43,871 nt of DNA from Comamonadaceae bacterium. Its GTDB lineage: Bacteria > Pseudomonadota > Gammaproteobacteria > Burkholderiales > Burkholderiaceae_C. Below are positions 33,178-40,397 of this stretch, one piece after another. How positions within the stretch are numbered: the first letter of the stretch is position 1; the number at the start of each line of letters is the position of its first letter. The stretch is taken from assembly GCA_947373105.1 (NCBI GenBank), contig CANBWK010000013.1, positions 1-43,871 of the forward strand. The letters are read 5' to 3'. The notes beneath the pieces are model-generated. The model did not search any database. It worked only from the letters and a program-made list of their open reading frames with translations, and was not told the DNA's origin. Made by a program: the position numbers and the translations under genes.

Positions 33178-35148
33178 TTAACGGGGTTGAGTCCAGACAT
33201 TGAGCAAAGCCGGGTGTCCTGATTTGACAACTTCTACGGCTTCTTTCAAAGCAACGCGCAGCTCACCAGGATCCTTGATCGGCCCTTTGGCCCACCAGCC
33301 CATCGACTCGGCGAGCTTGTGGTATTCGATGTCCGGTTTTTCAATGCTCGTGCCCACAGGCCCCATATCGCCGCCTAAATTAACCTTGCGATTTCGGAAA
33401 TTGGCCAAACGCTGGATGTGCATGACTTCCTGGTGATAGCCACGGTTGTTGTGCATCACAGAGAGCAAAGGTATTTTGTGTTTGGCGGCTGTCCACAAAA
33501 CACCCGGCGCAAACATCAAATCGCCATCCGACTGAATGCTGACCGAAAAACGTCCCAAATCGCGATTGGCCAGTGCGGCCCCCACTGAAGCCGGCGCACC
33601 ATAACCCACGCCATAACCACCGGAGCGGCCAAGCCAATGGTGGTGTTTTTCCATCGGCCACAACCGGTTAGGCCAGTTGCTTACATTGCCCTCAGAGGCA
33701 ACCAAAGACCAGTCCAGGTGTTTGACCGCATCGAAAGTTTCCATGACCAAACGGGCTGTACTGATGGGACTGGCATCCCATCCCAATGCAGCTGCAGTGC
33801 GCGTTCGGACCTGATCTTCGGCATAGGCTTTTTGAGCGGCTTCGGCTCGTTTGGCTATTGTTGCTTTGCGGTCGTTCGGAATGGCCGCCCTCACCGCTTC
33901 AATCAATGCAGGCAAGGTCGCTTGCGCATCGGCGGCCATTTGCACATCAATAACCTGGAAGCGCTGAAAGTCCTGGTAGTTTGCTTTGGTATTGAGCTCG
34001 ACCGAATTGATGCTGATCAGCTTGGTCTGTGGTTTGATTCGGGCACTGTTGGTACCGTGCCCTTCATTGTCGCCATTGTCGGTGTAACTGTTGACTGTCG
34101 CCCAGAAGTCAGACAACTCAAGTCCAATGATCACATCTGCATTGGCAACAGCACCCGCAGGACTGCTCAAGTAGTGCGTGCGCGGAAAGTTCATCCGGCT
34201 GCCCTGGTCAATGACTTTGGCTTGCAACAACTCGGCCAATTCAACCAACAAAGGGATGCCCGCAGGGGTTCGGGCCGCTCGGTCCACAACGATCACGGGG
34301 TTGTCCGCATTGGCCAACAATTTGGCAGCCTCTTTGACTGCGCCTGTATCACCTTGCGGTGGTGAAGTCGGCACATACCGCGGGATGTAAGGCATCTGCC
34401 CTGCATGCGGGTGCACAGGCGCCATTTGCAAGGCAGCATCCAACGAAATAGCCACAGGCCCGTAGGGCGGTGTCATCGCAATTTTGTAAGCCCGAATGAA
34501 AGACTGCGAAAAGTGCTGTAACGAAACCGGCGCATCGTCCCACTTGGTGTAATCACGCACCATGGCATTGATGTCTTGCGCAGCATGAAAGGTGGGCACA
34601 CCTGGTGGTCGATAGGCTGCGTCCATGTCATTGCCGCCCACAACAATCACCGGCACGCGGTCGCACCAAGCGTTGTACATGGCCATGGAGGCATGTTGCA
34701 AACCCACTGTGCCATGGCACAAAGTGAGCAAGGGTTTGCCGGCAATTTTGAAGTAACCATGGGCCATGGCCACCGCTGATTCTTCGTGCATGCAAGTCAA
34801 AAACTCGGGCTTCGTGTTACCGCCGTAGTCGATCAAGGACTCATGCAAAGCACGAAAGCTAGAAGCACAATTGGAGGGCAAGTACTTGATGTCGAGCGAC
34901 TTGATCACATCGACCATGAAGTCAGAGCCTGGCGTGCCCTTGATGCGCCCCAGATCAGGAGGAACACCGGTTTCTGCATTGGCACCATGTGCAGAAGGCG
35001 GCAAAACCGCAGCTTGGGTCTGCTTGGGTTCAGCCGCATGCGCCGCGGGGGCCAGCACCGCGCTGGCAGTAGCCGCGCTGGACGCGATCACGCCACCTAG
35101 GAATTGGCGTCTTCCGACTGCTGTTTTTGTTTCTTTGTCATCTGCCAT
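33178..35148 (-). CDS. Tat-exported ThDP-dependent enzyme (acetolactate synthase/oxalyl decarboxylase-like fold)
   Basis: A 656-residue ThDP enzyme with a clear twin-arginine signal: VGRRQFLGGV (11-20), hydrophobic stretch and AHA-AE cleavage site near 38. Domains follow the usual order: Pyr domain with catalytic Glu in CMHEESAVAMAHGYF, central domain, and PP domain with SDGDLMFAPG through SVMHNNRGYHQE. ATG 35148 is chosen because AAGGA lies 8 nt upstream and the frame opens the Tat signal; the 27-nt longer form would need a GTG start. The Tat route implies folding and cofactor loading in the cytoplasm, then periplasmic action, unusual for this superfamily. It is followed by cytochrome c and an exported CMD-fold protein. 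Substrate unknown; a 2-keto acid is expected. Confidence 0.9.
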   Translation of the reverse strand: MADDKETKTAVGRRQFLGGVIASSAATASAVLAPAAHAAEPKQTQAAVLPPSAHGANAETGVPPDLGRIKGTPGSDFMVDVIKSLDIKYLPSNCASSFRALHESLIDYGGNTKPEFLTCMHEESAVAMAHGYFKIAGKPLLTLCHGTVGLQHASMAMYNAWCDRVPVIVVGGNDMDAAYRPPGVPTFHAAQDINAMVRDYTKWDDAPVSLQHFSQSFIRAYKIAMTPPYGPVAISLDAALQMAPVHPHAGQMPYIPRYVPTSPPQGDTGAVKEAAKLLANADNPVIVVDRAARTPAGIPLLVELAELLQAKVIDQGSRMNFPRTHYLSSPAGAVANADVIIGLELSDFWATVNSYTDNGDNEGHGTNSARIKPQTKLISINSVELNTKANYQDFQRFQVIDVQMAADAQATLPALIEAVRAAIPNDRKATIAKRAEAAQKAYAEDQVRTRTAAALGWDASPISTARLVMETFDAVKHLDWSLVASEGNVSNWPNRLWPMEKHHHWLGRSGGYGVGYGAPASVGAALANRDLGRFSVSIQSDGDLMFAPGVLWTAAKHKIPLLSVMHNNRGYHQEVMHIQRLANFRNRKVNLGGDMGPVGTSIEKPDIEYHKLAESMGWWAKGPIKDPGELRVALKEAVEVVKSGHPALLNVWTQPR

Positions 35149-35217
35149 TTTTTGTTCCTTTTTATTTCTGTTCACCTATCCTATGCAGCTTCGTCCGAAA
35201 GGGCATTGGAAGAATCG

Positions 35218-35502
35218 TCACTTTAAGGGTATGAAGACCTCAGCCATCCGCTTGTCTGGCATGCCCATTTCAAGAGCCAACTCACCAATCTGTCGCACCA
35301 TCTCGGGGCTCACGCCGGCGGGGTGGTGATACACCTCCATCCAGGTTTCGATGTGTTCTGCGGTGGCTTCGGGGCGTTGAAGCAGCTCGCAGGTCAGTCC
35401 TGGCCAGTTTTGCACCACCCGTGCCTGAAAAGTCTGCGCCACGGGGCGCAAGGCTTCGTGTTGATCGACAGGCAATTTGAAATAAACAAAAAGTGTTGAC
35501 AT
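35218..35502 (-). CDS. DUF4936 family protein
   Basis: A 94-residue protein of the betaproteobacterial DUF4936 family. The typical parts are STLFVYFKLPVDQHEALRPV at the N-terminus and TWMEVYHHP in the middle. ATG 35502 begins 2 bp after the UbiX stop and a longer frame overlapping ubiX lacks support. The function of the family is unknown; a ferredoxin-like (dimeric alpha-beta) fold is likely. It ends 69 bp before the Tat-exported ThDP enzyme. Confidence 0.8.
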   Translation of the reverse strand: MSTLFVYFKLPVDQHEALRPVAQTFQARVVQNWPGLTCELLQRPEATAEHIETWMEVYHHPAGVSPEMVRQIGELALEMGMPDKRMAEVFIPLK

Positions 35503-35504
35503 GC

Positions 35505-36119
35505 TCAAACCTGTCCGGATTTTTGACTCTCTTGCCCCATGCCGACCCAACGAGTCACCAGTGAGGTTTCGATGTCGAACAAATCCAAACATCGGCCAAC
35601 GGTGTGGTTGATCATGTCGTCCAGGTTTTGAGGACGGGCATACAAGGCGGGCAGCGGGGGCATCAAAATGGCCCCGTTTTCTGACGCTTGCAACATGGCG
35701 CGCAAATGGCCTGTATGCAAAGGAGTTTCGCGCACCATTAGAACCAGTCGACGGCGCTCCTTGAGCACCACGTCGGCTGCTCGGGTCAACAAACTACTGG
35801 TCATGCCATAGGCAATTTCAGACAAGGAGCGAATGGAACATGGCGCGACCACCATGCCCATGGTTTTGAAAGATCCAGACGAGATGGTGGCACCGATATT
35901 TTTGGCGTTATGCACCTCAGTGGCCAAGGCCTCTACCTCTTTGAAGCTCATGTCGGTTTCGGTGGCCAAGGTCATTTTGGCCGAATCGCTCATGACCAGA
36001 TGGGTCTCGATGCCAGATGCTTGCAGCACCTGCAAAAGACGAATGCCGTAAATGATGCCAGAGGCACCGCTGATACCAACGATCAAACGGCGCGGCGTGG
36101 AAAGTGATTTTGCAGTCAT
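35505..36119 (-). CDS. ubiX: Flavin prenyltransferase UbiX
   Basis: A 204-residue flavoprotein that prenylates reduced FMN to make prenyl-FMN, the cofactor of UbiD decarboxylases. The phosphate-binding loop GISGASGIIYGIRLLQ is near the N-terminus, with APCSIRSLSEIAYGMTSSLLTRAADV and KERRRLVLMVRETPLHTGHL carrying the family substrate contacts. Start 36119 follows GAGG by 7 nt and lies 8 bp after the UbiD stop; an in-frame TTG at 36131 is less likely. Adjacency to a UbiD-family gene indicates a dedicated cofactor supply for catabolic decarboxylation rather than ubiquinone synthesis. Confidence 0.95.
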   Translation of the reverse strand: MTAKSLSTPRRLIVGISGASGIIYGIRLLQVLQASGIETHLVMSDSAKMTLATETDMSFKEVEALATEVHNAKNIGATISSGSFKTMGMVVAPCSIRSLSEIAYGMTSSLLTRAADVVLKERRRLVLMVRETPLHTGHLRAMLQASENGAILMPPLPALYARPQNLDDMINHTVGRCLDLFDIETSLVTRWVGMGQESQKSGQV

Positions 36120-36127
36120 GTCGTACC

Positions 36128-37759
36128 TCAAACAGCGTCTGGTCGAAACTTGGACTCGGCCTTCACATCATTGCGCTGCTGAGCCAGGCTGATTTCTCCG
36201 TTCTCCAGGTAACGACCCGTGGCAGCGCGCAATGCGGATGCATCCCATTGCGGAAGCCAATCCCCAAGTGAGTAACCGAACCAAGGCGCCTGGGGCCGTA
36301 ATTTAGGCAAGCCCAATTGCTCCCAGATGGCTTTTGAACGCTCCATATAGTCCTTCGTTGGCAAGGCCAGTGGGGGCATGTCTCCCTTCATGGTGGCGTC
36401 CATCAAAAGGGTTGAATCTTCTTCTCCATCATTTTCTCGCTTCGGCCCGTGACCTTGACCACGGTGATCCAAGGTGCGCACATCCGCTACCGGATTCATG
36501 CGGTAAGCCATGGCCCAAAGCAATGCATCGGCATTGTCGGGATCAATGTCCTCGTTCACGGCAATGCAAATTTTTCCACAATCGCCTTTGAAGAAAGCAG
36601 AGCCGTACAAAGCACGCCAGATTTCAGTCTTGGGCGTGTTCTTTTCAAAAGTAATGATGGTCACACGCAGCAACCCTGTGAGCGGCTCGTGCAGAGAAAC
36701 TTTCTTGACGCCTTTGATACCCAATGCATTGCGCAGATGGGCCAAGAACAAAGGCTCGTAGGCCACGCGCTTGATGACACTCGATTCACTGGGCGCCACT
36801 TGGCTGATGTAAGAAGGAATCACAGGCTTGAAACGGTGGGTGATCGCCGTGATTTTCATGGGCAGATTGAATTCTTCAAGAGCCACATGGCCATGTGACT
36901 CGCCAAAGGGGGCTTCGGGCTCGAGGAACTCCAGATCGATCTGACCTTCGATCACGATCTCGGACTGTGCCGGCACGCGCAGATTCACAGTGCGTGCTTG
37001 GACCACTTCAATGGGCACACCGGCCAATCCACCAGCGACATCAAATTCGTCCATGCCAATCGGCAGTTTTTGTGGACCCATGAAAGCCACATATGGCGGG
37101 CAACCCAACACAATCGCACAGGGCATGGTCTTATGGCCCGCCTTTTTCCAAGCTTGGTAGTGTAAATAACCACCTGCTCCACCTACGCGCGTGGCCATGC
37201 GAACCACGAGCCGGTCTGAAGCTTTCAAGGCACAGCGGTAGGTGCCCATGTTTTGCACACCCGTTTCAGGATCCACTGTGATCACATTGGTCGCCGTCAA
37301 AGTGGGGGCGCTGTCGAAACCAGGGGTTGAAATCGGGATTGGCAACATGTCCAAACCACGGCCCTCCCCTAGCAAGTCTGCACCTTCATAAACGACCTCT
37401 TGGCACTCCGCGTCGCTGACCAACTTGGGGGGGATTGGATTTGCCAGCGCGTGATCCCATCGGGCCTGAATTTCCTCCACAGACGAGCCCATGCCCACAC
37501 TGTAAATTTCTCTATTGGCCGCCAAGGCCCCAACCACAACCGGTATGTCGTACTTGCGGCCCTGTGCGTTGACAATGTTGGTAAACAAGAACGCTTTGCG
37601 CTCGGCTTCATCCATGCCGCCCACAAACTGCCATCGCACCAAGGGGTGCAATTCAGAGTCTTTGTCTATGGGATGGTCAATTTCTTGGAGCAACCCTCGA
37701 CTTTTCAACGTATCCAGGTGATCGTGTAAGTCGGGATAACCCGTTTTTGCTGTGCTCAT
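36128..37759 (-). CDS. UbiD-family prenyl-FMN-dependent decarboxylase
   Basis: A 543-residue UbiD-type decarboxylase acting on an aromatic, heteroaromatic or alpha,beta-unsaturated acid. The catalytic pattern is complete: Arg175 in GTYRCAL and the E-x-x-x-x-E pair Glu282 and Glu287 in PEAPFGESHGH. The N- and C-terminal domains are of normal length. It heads the nine-gene minus-strand unit and is followed 8 bp later by ubiX. The start ATG at 37759 has no good Shine-Dalgarno sequence (CCTTCCCTC precedes). Possible substrates include furandicarboxylate, pyrrole-carboxylate, phthalate-type or hydroxybenzoate acids; the sequence does not decide. A LysR regulator lies 121 bp upstream. Confidence 0.93.
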   Translation of the reverse strand: MSTAKTGYPDLHDHLDTLKSRGLLQEIDHPIDKDSELHPLVRWQFVGGMDEAERKAFLFTNIVNAQGRKYDIPVVVGALAANREIYSVGMGSSVEEIQARWDHALANPIPPKLVSDAECQEVVYEGADLLGEGRGLDMLPIPISTPGFDSAPTLTATNVITVDPETGVQNMGTYRCALKASDRLVVRMATRVGGAGGYLHYQAWKKAGHKTMPCAIVLGCPPYVAFMGPQKLPIGMDEFDVAGGLAGVPIEVVQARTVNLRVPAQSEIVIEGQIDLEFLEPEAPFGESHGHVALEEFNLPMKITAITHRFKPVIPSYISQVAPSESSVIKRVAYEPLFLAHLRNALGIKGVKKVSLHEPLTGLLRVTIITFEKNTPKTEIWRALYGSAFFKGDCGKICIAVNEDIDPDNADALLWAMAYRMNPVADVRTLDHRGQGHGPKRENDGEEDSTLLMDATMKGDMPPLALPTKDYMERSKAIWEQLGLPKLRPQAPWFGYSLGDWLPQWDASALRAATGRYLENGEISLAQQRNDVKAESKFRPDAV

Positions 37760-37880
37760 GAGGGAAGGTTCTAATCATTCAATCGGCCATGATGCGCTCG
37801 GATCGGATTTTCCGCATCAGGACTCACCACAGTACGGGAGAAAATCTCACAAATTCAAAGGATCGTATTCATGCCAACGC

Positions 37881-38825
37881 TTACTTGCTCCACCCCATGG
37901 ACGAAGCCAAAAGATCAATCGATTGCTCTGTATCACGGCCTTCTTTGAGCAACCATTCATAAAAAGTATCGACCACCGGATCGGGGGTTGGATTGAGCAA
38001 GGCATTGGCGAAATATTGACGCTTTCGTGCCGCAGTCATGCCAAAGGGAGCGCATAAACGGCCGGCAATGATGTCGTCTGCAACCAAAAACAGGGGTACC
38101 AGCACCAGGCCAAGGCCTTCTGCCGCAGCCTGTAAAGCAAAATACATTTGCTCGAACTGAAGGTGTTGCGTTTGAATCGGCTCCGTCAAACCAGCCAAAG
38201 GCAACCATTCTGTCCAAGCCATGGGCTCCGTATCGTAGGCAATCAAGGTGTGGCCTGCCAAATCCATGGGGGTTTTCAATCGATCCCCCTCCATCAAATC
38301 AGGATGACAAATGGGGACAATGATTTCCGTCATAAAAGGCACAGAAGACATGCCTGGCAGCGGTTGGTGTCCCGCTCGAATGGCCACGTCATAGCCGCGC
38401 TCTTCAAAATTGACAGGGGCGGTGGAAGTCGTCAACTTCACTTCTACACCGGCACGCTTTCGTTGAAATGCAGAAATTCTTGGAATCAGCCAACGCATCG
38501 TGAATGTGGGCGGTGCACTGATGCGCAAGCCGGTAGGCTCTGTTTGCTCAAGCAATTGCATTGCCGTTACTGCAATTCTGTCTAATGCAGGCGTCACTGC
38601 GGCGAGAAAAGTTCGACCCGCATCGGTCAGTGTCAATTGCGATTGTGTTCGATTGAACAAGGGCGTTGCCAACCAAGCCTCAAGCGATGCCACCTGTTTA
38701 CTCACAGCACCATGGGTCACGAACAACTCTTTCGCAGCTTTGGTAAAGCTGATGTGGCGCGCAGCCGCTTCAAAGGCACGAACGGCGTTAAGGGGGGGGA
38801 GTTTTCTCATGACATTGGGTACCAT
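37881..38825 (-). CDS. LysR-family regulator, GcvA-like group
   Basis: A 314-residue LysR regulator. The N-terminal winged helix is the GcvA-like form: LPPLNAVRAFEAAARHISFTKAAKELFVTHGAVSKQV, with the effector-binding domain following (for example PPTFTMRWLIPRISAF, ERGYDVAIRAG). It is divergent from the molybdenum hydroxylase genes and 121 bp upstream of ubiD on its own strand, so it may control either or both. ATG 38825 is taken; Met6 (MRKLPPLN) is an equal alternative as neither has a strong ribosome-binding site. A candidate promoter and inverted repeat lie just upstream. Confidence 0.92.
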   Translation of the reverse strand: MVPNVMRKLPPLNAVRAFEAAARHISFTKAAKELFVTHGAVSKQVASLEAWLATPLFNRTQSQLTLTDAGRTFLAAVTPALDRIAVTAMQLLEQTEPTGLRISAPPTFTMRWLIPRISAFQRKRAGVEVKLTTSTAPVNFEERGYDVAIRAGHQPLPGMSSVPFMTEIIVPICHPDLMEGDRLKTPMDLAGHTLIAYDTEPMAWTEWLPLAGLTEPIQTQHLQFEQMYFALQAAAEGLGLVLVPLFLVADDIIAGRLCAPFGMTAARKRQYFANALLNPTPDPVVDTFYEWLLKEGRDTEQSIDLLASSMGWSK

Positions 38826-38827
38826 TA

Positions 38828-38839
38828 ACTGTTGACAGT
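38828..38839. promoter_or_regulatory. Inverted repeat ACTGT-TG-ACAGT near LysR transcription start
   Basis: A perfect 5-bp inverted repeat lies 3-14 bp upstream of the LysR start codon and just downstream of its candidate -10 box. This is a position suitable for auto-repression. It could also be chance. Confidence 0.3.
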
Positions 38840-38844
38840 ATGCA

Positions 38845-38874
38845 ATTATGTGAGATTTCCTCCTTCTGCGTGAA
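38845..38874 (-). promoter_or_regulatory. Candidate promoter of the LysR gene
   Basis: On the minus strand, TTCACG (38874-38869) and CATAAT (38850-38845) are separated by 18 bp and fit -35/-10 boxes at 4/6 and 5/6. The start codon at 38825 is about 20 bp downstream, so the leader would be very short. Confidence 0.4.
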
Positions 38875-38940
38875 TAAACTTGGTTTGCGAAGGGTCACTC
38901 GAGACGGGACACTTCAGCCTCATTCAGAGAGGAGCCTTGC

Positions 38941-38979
38941 ATGAGAAACCGTCCACCCCTAAGGAAATTCGAACCATGA
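38941..38979 (+). CDS. 12-codon leader peptide overlapping the hydroxylase FAD-subunit start
   Basis: A small open frame encodes MRNRPPLRKFEP. It has a strong Shine-Dalgarno sequence GAGGAG (38929-38934) with a 6-nt spacer, stronger than that of the gene after it. Its TGA stop overlaps the ATG of the FAD-subunit gene (ATGA at 38976-38979), so ribosomes ending the leader could restart on the main gene. The AAGGAA upstream of the main ATG lies inside this leader. No attenuator hairpin or codon run (other than three Pro) is evident. It is a plausible translational coupler; expression is not shown. Confidence 0.5.
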   Translation: MRNRPPLRKFEP

Positions 38980-39878
38980 AGGCGGCTTCCTTTGATTACA
39001 TTCGCCCGTCCCACTTGGAACACGCCTTGGAACTCTTGGCTGAACATGGTGATGAAGCGAAGTTGATCGCGGGAGGTCAAAGCCTGGTGCCCATGATGGC
39101 CATGCGACTGGCCAGGCCTACGGTCTTGGTGGATATCTTCCGGTTGAGTGAGTTGAAAAAAGTGTCTTTCTCTGCTGAAAGCATCACTTTAGGGGCGGGC
39201 TTGCGCCAGTCCGAAATCGAGCACAACCTCAATGTGTGTTCACAACTGCCTTTGATCGGACAAGCCCTGCGGTGGGTGGGCCACCCGCAAACCCGCAATC
39301 GCGGCACCCTGGGCGGTAGTTTGGCTTTCGCGGATCCGTCGGCCGAGTTGCCATTGAGCGCCTTGGTTTTAAATGCCTCCCTGCAACTTCAAAGTCCTGA
39401 ATCCACTCGGCAAGTGACAGCTCAGGATTTTTTTCTAGGCCCCATGTTCACAGCGATGAACGAAACAGAATGTCTGACCGCCATTGATTGGCCCGTTTGG
39501 CAAGGTCGCCACATCGCGAGTGCCTTTGATGAAACGGCGATTCGACAAGGTGACTTTGCGATGGCCTCGGCTGCTTGCCAACTGCAACTCAATGAAGAGG
39601 GGCAAGTGCTCCGATTGAGTTTGGGTGCCGGCGGCGTTGGAGGAACACCGCTGGTATTTCCTCACCTGACCGCGCAGTTGCAGGGTCAAAAGCTCACGCT
39701 GGACAATGCCAAGGAATTAGCCCATAAAGCCGCAAATGAATGTGAGCCAGGCAGCGACATGCATGCCGGTGCGGCATACCGCACTCATTTGGTGGCCGTT
39801 TTAATGACGCGCGTTCTGGTGCAAGCCGCACAACAAGCTTCAGAACAAACCGCCAGCAAAAACCCCATGCCTCAGTGA
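38976..39878 (+). CDS. Molybdenum hydroxylase FAD-binding (CoxM-like) subunit
   Basis: A 300-residue medium subunit of a CO/xanthine-dehydrogenase-family hydroxylase, carrying FAD between the Fe-S and electron acceptor. The FAD motifs are LIAGGQSLVPMMAMRLARP and HPQTRNRGTLGGSLAFADPS. Start 38976 is chosen because it opens the fold (MKAASFDYIRPSHLEHAL) with AAGGAA upstream; a longer frame to 38880 lacks a ribosome-binding site. Gene order FAD, 2Fe-2S, Mo subunits is normal for this family. Its start overlaps the stop of a short leader peptide. Divergent from the LysR regulator. Confidence 0.93.
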   Translation: MKAASFDYIRPSHLEHALELLAEHGDEAKLIAGGQSLVPMMAMRLARPTVLVDIFRLSELKKVSFSAESITLGAGLRQSEIEHNLNVCSQLPLIGQALRWVGHPQTRNRGTLGGSLAFADPSAELPLSALVLNASLQLQSPESTRQVTAQDFFLGPMFTAMNETECLTAIDWPVWQGRHIASAFDETAIRQGDFAMASAACQLQLNEEGQVLRLSLGAGGVGGTPLVFPHLTAQLQGQKLTLDNAKELAHKAANECEPGSDMHAGAAYRTHLVAVLMTRVLVQAAQQASEQTASKNPMPQ

Positions 39879-39887
39879 AAGACAGAC

Positions 39888-40397
39888 ATGTCAACAAATA
39901 ACATGGCCACAAACCTTTCCATCCAGATCCGTGTCAACGGCGTGTTGCAAACGCGTCAGGTTGAGCCTCGGACCACATTGGTAGATTTTTTACGCGACGA
40001 GCTGGGCCTGACCGGTACCCATGTCGGATGTGAACATGGTGTGTGCGGTGCTTGCTCCGTCCTGCTCAACAATGAGCCGGTCCGCTCTTGCTGCATGTTT
40101 GCAGTTCAAGCAGATGAGATGAACGTCATCACAGTGGAAGGTTTGGCGCCAGGGCGGGGGCAACTGTCCAAAATTCAGGATGCGTTTTGCGAAAAACATG
40201 CTTTGCAATGCGGTTATTGCACGCCCGGCATGCTGATCGCATGCCAGGCGTTGATCGACCAGAACCCGCACCCGACAGAAGACCAAGTGCGAGAAGCCAT
40301 CAGCGGTAACCTGTGCCGATGCACCGGCTACCAACAAATTGTCGATGCTGTGATGTATGCCACACGTCCCGAAGAACAAGGACTCGCCCATGGCTGA
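39888..40397 (+). CDS. Molybdenum hydroxylase 2Fe-2S (CoxS-like) subunit
   Basis: A 169-residue small subunit with two [2Fe-2S] clusters. The N-terminal ferredoxin-type cluster is in CEHGVCGACSVLL with a further Cys in VRSCCMF; the C-terminal helical cluster is in CGYCTPGMLIAC and GNLCRCTGYQQIVDAV. These are the four expected Cys groups. It lies 9 bp after the FAD subunit and overlaps the Mo subunit by 8 bp. The start may be 39888 or Met6 (39903); neither is decided by a ribosome-binding site. Confidence 0.96.
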   Translation: MSTNNMATNLSIQIRVNGVLQTRQVEPRTTLVDFLRDELGLTGTHVGCEHGVCGACSVLLNNEPVRSCCMFAVQADEMNVITVEGLAPGRGQLSKIQDAFCEKHALQCGYCTPGMLIACQALIDQNPHPTEDQVREAISGNLCRCTGYQQIVDAVMYATRPEEQGLAHG

